A stretch of DNA of 64,000 nt from assembly GCF_002775205.1 (NCBI RefSeq), contig NC_036445.1:3058802-3122801 (forward strand), in the 5' to 3' direction. Source of the stretch: Xiphophorus maculatus (taxonomy: Eukaryota > Chordata > Actinopteri > Cyprinodontiformes > Poeciliidae). The notes under the pieces are model-generated. The model did no database searches and was not told the origin of the DNA. It was given only the letters and a program-made list of their open reading frames with translations. The position numbers and the translations under genes are program-made. Positions 12,136-23,298 of the stretch are shown here, one piece after another (within the stretch, counting starts at the first letter, position 1; each line of letters starts with the position of its first letter).

Positions 12136-14407
12136 CTTTAATGCATAAACATGTTTTAAACGGAACCACACAACTAAACTTTTGGCTGTTGCTCACGGTG
12201 ACTATCCAGCTGAAAGGTGAACCTCGGCCATAGTCCCTACTCCTTTGTACACTGCAAGTGTTTTTCCATGTTCCCCTGTATTCTGTCCAGTTTTCCTTTC
12301 ACTTCTGAAGAAAAGCCTCGACACTGCATGACATTTCCACCAGTTCGCCCTAAATACGGCGTTTTGTTACTGTAATGTTTATATTAGATCTCTCTATTCC
12401 CAACTGGATCTTCACAGGTGAACCATTATGTCTTGTTGATTTGCAGTTGTCCCATACTCCATTTTCAGAGGATTGAACAGAGCTCTATTAAGTTTTTAAA
12501 CTTGAGATATTATTTAACCCTGCTTTAAACTTTCTACAACTTTCTCCCTGAGCTGTTCAGTTTGTTCTCTAATGTTCTGTAAAAGAAATTTGGAGGACTT
12601 TATGGAAAAACTGGATTAATAATGAGATTCAATTACAAATGGATGCTATTAGTGTTCATAAGATCACTAATGTAGAAAAAACAAAACAAACAGTTGCACT
12701 GGATTTCATATGTGGGTAAAACATAAATGGCCCTTGCCATCCAGTACATATGAAAAATTTTTGGCATTTGTGCAAAATGTCAAAAGAATGAAGTTTATAG
12801 TGTGGATTTTTGAGATATGTAGCTAACAGAGCATAAATTGCTCTTGTTTTCAGAAATGTAAATATCTCTTTAAAACCGTGTCCTGGGAAAAGAACAAACC
12901 TGTGCAAGCAAAAGTGTTTAGTCATGTGTGTACTCTTGCTGAACCTAATGGTTAGCAATCAATCTTAAAGACATTAAAATGTACTGCAGCTTTGCTTCAG
13001 TAGCAGAATGTCAGTTTCAACAAAAAGGGATCAGATAAAATCAGTCAGCTGACACTGAAACCGTTTTGTTTGGAAATTTAATGCATTTCTTTCATCACTT
13101 GCAGTTTCTCATCCTTGACCATCTCAAGTTTCCGTGGCACCTTGCTTATCCAAGCGGCTCCCAAGCATCATAGTATGAAGTAAAGCATCTTAAACGGCTG
13201 AGTGAGCCATTATGTTGCAGAAAAGTTCAAATTTGAAGCACAAGCAACTAGATGAGTCTAATACATTTATGATCACAAGAAATACACAGCCACTAACATG
13301 GAACTCTACTGCCATTACAATATGTGAGGAGAAAAAGGTATAAAGGCAAAGAGGTAATGTGACATGATGTAAAATAAACTGACTGGTAAACTATTCGCCA
13401 CATAGACAAAAACAACTTTTTGTTCATTGGACTTAACATACACAAAAGGAAAATAAAATCACAGTAAAGATACAGACATTTTTAAAGCATTGTCTGATTT
13501 TGCATCATGAATGATGGTTGTTTTCCAGTTTGTTTCTAGAAACTTTCATCAAGATTCTTGGTTCACCATGAAGAAAAGCCATCTTCAATGCTTCGTATAC
13601 CACCTCAGCTTTTCCTACCACGAAGAGCAAAATCAAATCAAAAAATAAAATAAAATAAAACCAACCCATAGAAATTACTGATACAAAGAAACAATAGGTC
13701 AAGTGAGAGGGTTCGCTGTTTCTAGCATGCATGCAAATTCTGGCACAAATCTGAGGGCTTTCAAACCATTTTCCAACTGAGCATTGATCCAGTTCCGTCA
13801 GAAAGGCAGTGTAGTAGTGAAAAATTTAATTCATTAATCCCTCAGAAAATTTGCAGGTTCACGGAGCAAAAGGATGAGATGTGCAACACTTATTTGTAGA
13901 CAAGGTTTTTTCAATTACTCTGCAGTGTAATGTTTTGACCTGAAGAATGAATTCCAATGGAAAGTTGACACATAATTCTAATGTCTTATCAGAGAAATCG
14001 AGGTTGTGAATTTATCAGATTTTCTTTTACCAGTGCTGTGTGGAGATGCCTTCATCATGTTCATCTGTGTATTTTGTAACAGTGAAAATTATAAATTTCA
14101 TGCAAAGAAAACCTAAAAGAGATGGAATACGAAGCTATAGGGGTCAAGAAGGACACTGTCTCTCTATAATACAACACATCTCATCTTTGTATCGTAAACA
14201 CAAAAAAAACCTTATGGTCCGCTTATCAATAACAGTGGTCACCAACCCTGGTTATAGAGATCTGGTTTATACAGATTAAACGATGCTCTTAGCCCTTATA
14301 ATTAGCTGATTCTATCCAACATCCAAAGCCTTATAAAGCTGAGGGCAGTGCTCTCTGAAAACAGGGACGAAGACCACTGTGGTAGTGTACGCTTCTAAGC
14401 CGGATAC

Positions 14408-17172
14408 TCAGTTCTCTGCTGGTTTGTCTAACAGAGACTTGATTTGAGCATGAAGGGGTTCACACACAGCCTGGTATCCATGAGCAGTCAGGTGAAGGTA
14501 GTCATACATATCCTGATGGGAGATGCTTCCATCCGAAAGGACAAAACCTGGATCCACGTTAAAGAAGGAGGCATGGGACAGAGACGATAAGGCATCCTGG
14601 ACTAGCTTGTTCACCTCGGCGTTTCGCTGTCGTAGAGGGTTTGGCATTCTACCTCTGGGAAGTACACCCTGCAAAAAAGACGGCGTAATTTCCTGAGCAA
14701 CTTTAGATACATAGATATATAGACTTATTATATTTACATGTCAAGAAGTCTGAATGAAAGTTGCATCTATACACAGCATTAATTTCCACTTCAAACAAAT
14801 ACATGTTCGAAGTACAACAATGATATCCAGATACCTAATACAACTGTCACATAACAGTTCAACTATGTAGGAGAGTGTTTTCATGTCTTAAAATGACAGT
14901 GTATTAAAAAAAATTTAAATGTTTACACACCACCTATCTAGTCTGACTGTAGTTGGTTCTGTTCTGCAAAGAAGAATCAGAAAAATTACACTCCACAGAC
15001 GTACGGAAACGTAGAAATATATCCTGAATACTTGCAAGGGGTTTACACATATGCTGGACACCCTTTTAGATTTAATTGTAAAAGACTTTAGGAACCACAC
15101 TGTTTTATGCTTCCTCTTCGCATTGGTGTCCTGCTTTGGGTTGGTCAATCACCTAAAATTTCCAAAAAATACACTAAAGTCTGTGGTTGTAATGTGACAA
15201 AATGTAGAAAAGTTCATGATGTATGAATACTCTTGCAACACACTGCCCTTGAGTACATATAACATGGGAGACCTAAAAGTTTAAAAGGCTGTGAAGCATG
15301 CATTCTCTTGACATATTCTCAACTCCCTCTCCAAAACAAGTCCAGTGTTAAGCCACACTGTCTCCAGGAAACTGATGTTTTCAATAATTGAGAAAGTTGA
15401 GATGCGACTAAAAAGGTGACATAACTTTATAGTTTGATGGTTGTGTGAACTTCATTTGTTTCTTTTCTCCAGACATGAAGGTAAGTTGATTAAACACCTC
15501 TTAAAAGGCATTTATCTGGACAAACTTACAAGTACAAGCGTGTGGGCGTTGGGGAGCTTGTTGTGGATGAGTTGGACAATCTCCATGATTCCACTGGCAA
15601 TCTGTTCAGCTGTGTGACCGTGATTGTTCGTGCCAACCCACAGCACCACGACCTGGAGCAACAAAAAAGAGACAGAAAACAAAAGGCTGAGCACATGCCA
15701 CTGATAGTCTGGCGTCATTGTACCTGGAGGTTGGAAATGGAGCACAAGCAGTCTTTTGTGAGCAAAAACAAGCAAGCTCATGTTTTCTATATCTGGCAGG
15801 GTTCTCAACCTTTGGGCTGATGTTATCCAGTTCGCCATTGCTCAGTCTCCACAGCACATGCTGCGTTGCATCTCCACCGATTCCGAAGTTAAGGCAATGG
15901 AGAGGAGAGAACAGCTGCCGCCATATCTGTAGAAAACATATGGGAATTTATCAAAATAGACTTGCCTTTTTTTTTCTTTTACTTTATGTATCTTGGCTTA
16001 CAGTTATATCAGGCACACAAGTTTAGAAACTTTCATTTTAAGGTGCTAAAATGACCACTAAATATAGTGTGCTCATAAATAGCAGCTTTGTAATACGTAA
16101 AAGAAAATTTTGGGGCAGGTTCAAACAAATTAAATGAGCTTAAATGTACATTTTTTATATAAATTGTCATTTTTCAGGTTTTTACTTCAGCTGTTTATCA
16201 ATGAGGGTTCTTCTCCGGCCTTGGGTTTGTCTTCTGTAGAATAAACACTGCTTTGTCTAGAGAAATCAGGTGATTGGTTAAAGCCCTGCAGAATCTACAA
16301 CTTCTTCACATGAAAAGGTCTATTATATCACTGTTTACAATGACACTCTCTTTTGACACATTGTCCATTTGTACTTTAATCTTTGCATAGTAAGATGTAT
16401 TAAATTTGTCTTAATCTGACAGAACAGTCTTTCATGTTTCTGTTTTCTGCTATACTATGAATAAGCACTTGTTATCTACAGCTACAGTAAGGTAGACATG
16501 TCATGGGATCCTGCATTCAAGTGTGTTTCTTTTCCTACAGTGTTCTCTTTCTCTATTTAATTGATCCGTTTTGTTTTAATTTCACTACAAAAACAAGTGA
16601 GCACACAAGCATTCAGTGCAATGACACATTTTTGAAATTCTCATTTAAGGTAGGACTGTGGATGAATGTGTCCTGTGATGTTACCCCAAACTGATGCATG
16701 AGCTGAACAAGAGAGTCTCCCACAAACACGACATCTGGCTCTCTCTCCTTGCACTCAGAAACAAAGCGGACGTGCTACAAGGAGAAAATAGATTTATAAT
16801 TCGTTTACTCATACAACCGTCAAAGTTATGCAAACTATAAATGATAAAACACAAACAAACAAAAAAACAAAAGAGCAAAATAGCATATGTGGTTATACTT
16901 TGGGAGTCTGAGGGTAATTGCTTGGAATAAGACTGGAGTAATGGATGAAAAATCTCAGCAGACTAACTAGTAGATAATTGAAATGCAGCATTGGTAAATG
17001 ATAGCATTTTCCTTTATTTACATTATTTTATATGCATATAATCGAAATAAATAAGTAACTCAATCCTCACGATGGTCACGTTGTCACATACCTGAGACAT
17101 CCACCGTCCATCTCCCTGACTGTCTTCACAGGGAGTGGGTGTGGCGGCTGGGTTTGAGGCTTCTGCGCTCAT
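14408..17172 (-). CDS. pafah1b3: Platelet-activating-factor acetylhydrolase 1b catalytic subunit 3 (alpha1)
   Basis: Five exons: 17172-17092, 16774-16685, 15926-15810, 15652-15530 and 14668-14408, all junctions GT-AG and phase 0, giving 223 residues (human PAFAH1B3 is 231 from memory). It is an SGNH/GDSL hydrolase removing the sn-2 acetyl group of PAF. It acts in the cytosol as catalytic dimers that can bind LIS1 (PAFAH1B1). Visible motifs: FVGDSLVQL with the nucleophilic Ser in exon 2; NFGIGGDATQHVLWRL in exon 3; VVLWVGTNNH in exon 4; and DMYDYLHLT, with the catalytic Asp and His, in exon 5. DPGFVLSDGSISHQDMYDYL favours subunit 3 over subunit 2. The catalytic residues are intact. The start is the first ATG of exon 1 (MSAEASNP). 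It is head-to-head with the prr19-like gene, as PAFAH1B3 and PRR19 are neighbours in human. Confidence 0.93.
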
Positions 17173-17801
17173 ATTTTTGGTTTTTACCTTTCTTACAACG
17201 CGGGCACGTAGCGTTTTGTTTCTGTTTTGTCAACACAACGCACGCCAGTCAGCTAAGCGCCAACCGCTGTATGCTACAGAAATCTATGGAGGCTGACAGA
17301 ATTAGCCACAATAGCTAGCCTACTTGGTAGAGTACAAACAGATGCAGCTTAAAACATAAAAGGTCAGGCACTGAATATGTAAAAAGGCTGTTGTGTGCAG
17401 AATGGAGTGCGCAAGAGTTTTAAACAACCCTTACATTCAGAAATAATGATTTAAAATTGCTAACATTAAATAAAAAATATCGATATCTTCCAGTTCCGTT
17501 ACAGGAAGTCAATTTTTACTGTGTGTGCCTGAGCCATTGTCCCCAAAGAGCGACAACATCAATATTTACACGCATTTTCTATTTTAATTTTAATAGTACG
17601 GTCAAGAAGTGTTTTGAGTTTAATACTGGCATGGGGTTTGTTAAAAATTAGCAAAAATATACACCGTTTAAACGAAAAATATGATTAGTAATTAGACAAA
17701 ACTACCCATCGTTTGTCAAAAATGGTTTCGCCCTTCTAGTCGTCGTTCGAGGGTGTCAGTACTGCGCCGCTGGGCTGCGCAAAGAAACGCAGATTCGGTG
17801 T

Positions 17802-17814
17802 GTTGCCAAGCAAC
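17802..17814. promoter_or_regulatory. Perfect RFX X-box between pafah1b3 and the prr19-like gene
   Basis: GTTGCC-A-AGCAAC fits the consensus GTNRCC N0-3 RGYAAC in both half-sites. It lies in a relatively GC-rich patch (about 17700-17850) between the divergent genes. A splice donor GGGTAAGG follows near 17854, so the patch may be the first, non-coding exon/promoter of the + strand gene. RFX factors drive ciliary and testis genes. Confidence 0.5.
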
Positions 17815-18901
17815 GAAAGATTCAAGGGCGAGGAAAAATAACCGGACCATTTGGGTAAGGCACAAGTGTTGTCTACACACTTTTATGTTACTGTATAATA
17901 CTACCTTCATCTTCTCTAGTCACTAAATACTAACCTAAATTTAAAGCAAATTTATTCGTTTTTATGTATGTGTGCCTGTTTTGTTTTTTAGAATCCACAG
18001 CAGCTATTTCATTCAGATTTGATTTAGGTTAGGTTACACCTGTTGGTTGACGTTACCAGCTGGCTAACCGTTGTTAACTGATTGGACGATCCCAGAAATA
18101 AGGGTTTATTAAATGTATGAGCCCACAAATGTTGTCAGACCTGATATAATTAGTGTGGAAACTCTTTGTCACATATGTATGTCAGTTTGACACATGGTTA
18201 TGGATTTCCTGTTTCTGTTGTAGTTTGTATTTCCTATAACTCGCACTTGGCGACTCATTTTCTTATAGGTAGTTGGTGCTGCTGTTGTTGTGCTTTAGGT
18301 GGCCCTTGCTTAGCTTCCTATCTATCATGCAGGGTTATTAAAAATTATATACACTTGGCTCTACTTCATGATTTTATAACATTACCAAAAGTAACATGTC
18401 CTAATTCAAGTTTGAAGAAAAACTCAATGGTGCTTAACACCATTGCTTTTGTCACCTAAAAGGACTTTGTCTGCTCCATCTCAAGGTAGTTACTTGTGAT
18501 TTCTGGCAGGATTGGACTTGATTATTGTGGACCTTTTCCAAAGTAACCTGAAGAGATGTTACTCAAATTTCTATGAGAAGGATGCCATCTGTGAAAGTTG
18601 TGGTTTACATCAGTAGCTGCAGATAGATTCTTAGAATTTACATGTTTACACAGTTAATTTCCCCTAAATGTACAACTGTTGTTTTAAAATGCTACAACAC
18701 CCTGTCAGCTTTATTTAGGGGGCAGTCATCCCCAAAAGTTTTCAAATGGAGAAAAATGTAGTTTTTTGTTGTTGTACAGAGTTTATTTCTTTACATTTAT
18801 TTGCAATATTTGCCAGATGTTTGTATGATACATTGAAGTTAATACGCATTTAAACAATTAATGAAGGCATTCATTGAATAGTAAATCACATTACTAGAGT
18901 G

Positions 18902-19529
18902 CTAACAGGTTCTGAAAAGTATGATATGGACATGAACTGAGATTTTAATGCTTTGGTCCCAAAGCCACTTATTTCTTACTTTAGTTTTGAGGCTGATTCC
19001 ATTTTTGTACAGTGAAAAGCTTCGCTCATCACCAGAATTGGTCCTGAATTGTCTGACGTACCCGCTTCTGGAACATAATTTGATACTATTTTTAATTAAT
19101 GCAGGATTTTTAGGCAATTTATGAGTGGTTTTTGGATGAATCACTGTCAGCAATAGATTACTCTTTTCTTCTCCAGACAGTCTTATTTCTACATGTTTGT
19201 TTTTTTTAATGAAGAATGCTTTTACTCTAATCATCTTGCACCCCAATCCTGAATGTGATTGGTCCTTAATGCTTTTCTTGAGGAAGATGGCTTTTTTGCT
19301 GCTCCTTTAGTAGTTCTAGAAACACTCCTACCTTCCAGATGTCATTCCCAAGCACGTTCTGCACTGTTGACAACCTGATCTGTTTGCTGAATCCCTTTGG
19401 TGTTTGGAGATAGTCCTGAAAATTGTTGAACTTTCTTTGGTACCCTGAAACATTATTTTCAGCAAATCGATCTCTTCTTGCTTGTTGAGCCCGTTTGATG
19501 TAAAGCAATGAGGACAGAAAGTTTTTCAC
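18902..19529 (-). other. Unrecognised coding-like remnant in the first intron of the prr19-like gene
   Basis: Two adjacent antisense open stretches (19529-19266 and 19246-18902; 87 and 114 codons) have a protein-like composition, for example ARRDRFAENNVSGYQ and LSTVQNVLGNDIW. There is no obvious splice structure or promoter. It is more likely a decayed repeat-derived sequence than a host gene. I do not recognise the family. Confidence 0.3.
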
Positions 19530-19654
19530 TGGGGGAAACTGCTGCTGACATAAATTTTAAGCAAATATCACACTCTTAGTATTAGTTGTGCTGTTCTTAT
19601 TAATACAGCTTCCCCAAGCTTCCCTTAAAATCAATGAAATAGGGGATTTCAAGT

Positions 19655-19935
19655 TGGTTGTTTTGGTGTAGCATGAAATTCAGTCATATTCAATAAATTA
19701 GACCAGTTTTGATAAGTTAATTTATTTTAGGGTTAGTAAACGTCGTAAACAAATGGTATCATAAAGACAAAGGAACATGGCAAAAGTTTAAAGCAGTGTT
19801 AGGTTATAAAACAATCTCTCAACTTTTGAACATCCCACAAAGCACAGTTCAATCCCTTGTCTGAAATTGGAAAGTGTATTACATGACTGCAGACTTAACA
19901 AGAAATGGCCACGCCATCTCAGCTGCAGTTTCCCT
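19655..19935 (+). mobile_element. Decayed Tc1/mariner-like fragment next to the prr19-like coding exon
   Basis: The phrases 'agacaaaggaacatggcaaaagtttaaagc', 'acttttgaacatccca' and 'acaagaaatggccacgcca' recall the N-terminal, DNA-binding part of fish Tc1-like transposase genes. It is old and fragmentary. It ends about 50 bp before the putative splice acceptor at 19982 of the prr19-like gene. Recognised by eye; ends are approximate. Confidence 0.45.
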
Positions 19936-19995
19936 GAGGAGACAAACATTTTCATTTATCAGTTTATGTTATCTTTCCACAGATCCCCTTGCAGC

Positions 19996-22763
19996 ATGAG
20001 CCACGTATGTGGCAGGTCTTCATCAGAAAAAAATTACTTCTACAACAATCAGTCAAAAGCAACAGATAAAAAGTGTTGTTGTGTCACCGCACTGACTGGG
20101 GACTCAAAATATTCGAACCATGACAGAGACAAGCGGCACAAAAAAAAACGCCTTAGGACCCGCAAGGAGAGAGGTCAGAGGAGGGCTGACAGGAGAGACA
20201 CCTCAAAAAACAAGTCACACCACCATCACTGTTTTTCCCAAAGCAAGACAAAATTGACATTTTACCCAAACAATCACCACAGTTGTCATTTACACACAAG
20301 GAAAAATGCACAAATTTTAAGCATTGTTCCTGTTACACAGGAGCCGAGTATCATCACAGCAAGCCGCCTCTTAGGACATCATGGTCTCTTCAACCATGAG
20401 GTGAAGTCCATCAGTATTGAACGTGTGCTAAGTGAGCAGAGCAAACTTGAACAAAATGAGGAAAAAACAAATGAGGAGAACAATAACACCCCCTATTTAT
20501 CATCATCACCTCATAATCCCATTCTGCTCTCCAGTTATGGTTTGCTGGTTGCTGACGCTGATGTACCAGTTAAAAAGAAACCAAAGACTGCTACAAAGAC
20601 CCATGATGACTCCCAAGATATTGAAATGAAGAACCTGCAGTTCAGCAATCCAGGGGCAGATATCACATCCAGTCAGAGGCTTCAGCAACAACTTCCCGCT
20701 TCTTGTGAAAGATTTAAAAGCACCAACCAATCTAAAAACCGCTTCCAGACAACAAAGACCAAACACACAGACAGTTGTATGTCTGGAATGGACAAATCCT
20801 TACAACCAAAGCCTCTTGATACTAGAGATAAAATTAAGACCATGAACAAGACAATAAATGAAGACCAGGACTCTTCATCTCAAACAGATTGTTTAGTATC
20901 AAGTCCACAACATGTTACCTCACTCTCTGCTGACAGCTTTGACCAACAGAACTTACACCAAGATCCAGACCACGTATGGAAGACCACACATGAAGTGGCA
21001 GAACTTTTGAGTGAATGGCTGGATCTTCCAGTTCCAAACAGGAGAAACTTATCGTCAGAAACCAGGGAGGTGTTACTAAAAGCTCTGCAAGAGAGACATG
21101 GGCCCCACCTACAATCAAATCTCCAGGAGATGCATCAATTGCTTAGATTTTATAAAGATCCTTCACAGGCCTCAATTGAGCAAGAACACATGATGGGGGA
21201 CAACACGCTTTGTCCTACAGGTAAAAAGAATTAACATTTACTTAATTTTTTGTTTATCATTTAACTTTCTAAAAAAAATAGTAGTTCATAGTTTGACCCT
21301 TTAATTCTGATCACGTCATCAGTTTGGATGGCTTTTTAAAACAGAAATATTTGGTCATCTTACTCTTCATGTTCATACTATGGCAATCTTTGGCCTTGAA
21401 CAGTATCGTTACATAATGATATGCTCTGTAGTGAGCAATCATTAAAAATATCCTAAACCTTTTCATGGAAACACATCAATCAATCAAGGAAGTAAAAAAT
21501 ATATCTTTTTCAAAGGTTTTCTTAATTATTTTTAAATTAGGTTTTAAATAGCCTACTATTTTGAAAGTAGGTTATTTAAAAGGGATTTGTTTTGGGGCAA
21601 ATGTAGTTGAAGAAAATATTAATCCAGTTTTTGGTTTTATTTATGACAGCTTCAAATGGTGTAGATGCTTCAACCAGGGTTGAAAATTATTTCATGTCAT
21701 GAGTTGTAGCTTAGCAACAGACACAATACATGTGCATAGTCACAGTTTGTCTTATAAAGCAGTAGTATATACTTCTTGGATTTATAGCAGTTATTGAGTT
21801 TTGCTTCCCTCTTTCAGATGCATCTGTGAAAACCACAGGAAGTGAACATTTATGCTGGACATCCAGTCCTCAGACACGCAACAATCTACAACAGGTATAG
21901 ATCTTAAAGCTACAGTCCTTATCATTACAAACACAGAGGTACAGCTCAATATTTATTATTGCTTCAGATTTATATATGTCAGACTGCATAACAAAGCAAA
22001 AACGTAGGATTGAGAGAACAAAACAAAGTGGGTATTTTCATCTTTAGACTTTTTCATACAAAACTTCATTTTAACTTTTTTTATTGCTATATTTCTTTAA
22101 ATGTGTTTTAATATTAAACACTATATTCTCTGTTATTTTTTTATTAAGATTGCTGAAGAGTTGGCAAACCCTGTGGACACCTTCGTCAAACCCTTGGATG
22201 GAACCTTTAAACCTGGTTTCTCTCCCTTTCTTCACATGGACTTTGAGCCTTCTGGAACCTCAGTGAGTTACTTGTTTGCTCACTCTCCCATATCATACCA
22301 AGTAGACAATGTCTCAGGGCCTGAACTCTGGGAAACCAACAAATGTAAAACTCAAGAGTCAGATTTGCTTGATTCGTTTCAAAACAAATTTGTGAACCAA
22401 ACTAGGAACTTGAGAGAGCGGCTCAGTGCTCAACAGCCACATCATAGCAACGTCCAGCCTTTCTTTTCCCACCAAGTTAGACATTCAGCACACCTGCATG
22501 GTTTTCCCCAGGAACAGAACCCATCTAAAACTGACAGGTTTTATTTTGCTCCCTTCTTCCCATCAAAAAGTCACAGTCAACCGCAGAGTAATCACTTACA
22601 GGCTTTTGGTCAGTTTTCACCTGTTCACCAAAATTTCCGGCCCGATCCTACTGACATGATGCACTACCCCCCATCACACATGCTTGAAAGAAACCTGGCA
22701 CCTACATCTTCATTCTTACCAAGTCCGGCGCACTGGTCTTTTCCTCCTATGAGACTATACTAA
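19996..22763 (+). CDS. prr19: PRR19-like protein (meiotic crossover factor candidate)
   Basis: Three coding exons: 19996-21220, 21818-21894 and 22149-22763, giving about 638 residues. A good acceptor ends at 19982 and the first ATG follows at 19996 (MSHVCGRSSSEK). The reading frame is open upstream of the acceptor but has no ATG at its head, so I place the start here and infer an upstream non-coding exon near 17.8 kb. The N-terminal third is very basic and low-complexity (KRHKKKRLRTRKERGQRRA), the middle is polar, and the C-terminal 200 residues are rich in Pro, His, Phe and Gln, ending HWSFPPMRLY. No enzymatic domain is visible. The name rests mainly on adjacency to pafah1b3 and overall character. 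PRR19 of mammals works with CNTD1 in crossover designation, and the human protein is shorter. The 3' end converges on the TLR gene. Confidence 0.6.
21542..21581. repeat. Imperfect hairpin in intron 2 of the prr19-like gene
   Basis: Arms of 16 bases (21542-21557 and 21566-21581) pair with one mismatch around an 8-base loop. It is AT-rich and most likely a trace of a small palindromic element. Confidence 0.55.
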
Positions 22764-23298
22764 TACGTGGTTGAGCTCTGAATGGACAACTGCCTGCTGA
22801 CATTGCTCTCTGAGTTTTGTACCATCAAGACAAAGTATTCATGTGTGCTTACTTGAAGCAGTATTAAACTGAAAAAAACAATAGGTGTCATCACAAACTA
22901 TTTTGGTTCAATTTATGTTCATTAAAGGGAAACAACCAATTATGCATTGTTTGCATCTTTAGAACACCTTTTATTATGCTGAGTGCTACATTACAAATAC
23001 ATGCACAAAAGTGTACAATTCTCTAAGAAGTTAGAGTTTTTTTCTGGTTTAGAAAATGCTGTTTTGGAAGTTGTTTCTAAGTTGTTTCTCACTTGTTGTG
23101 ACTGCCAAACAAAATGTACATTTGTGGAAAAACTGTATGATAGAATATCTGAGAATCTGTAATCTGTAAGAATATAAATGAACATAAAAATAAATTGATC
23201 ATAACATGCTAAATACTATTGGTGTCTGGATAAAAAATAATTTATATACATTTACAATTGCATTACATATTTTGTGTCAATAAAGAAAGGGGACAGGT

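Noticed and set aside
13505-14279. Short ORFs downstream of pafah1b3
   Set aside because: Low-complexity hydrophobic or basic strings with no exon structure; nothing supportable in 12.2-14.4 kb.
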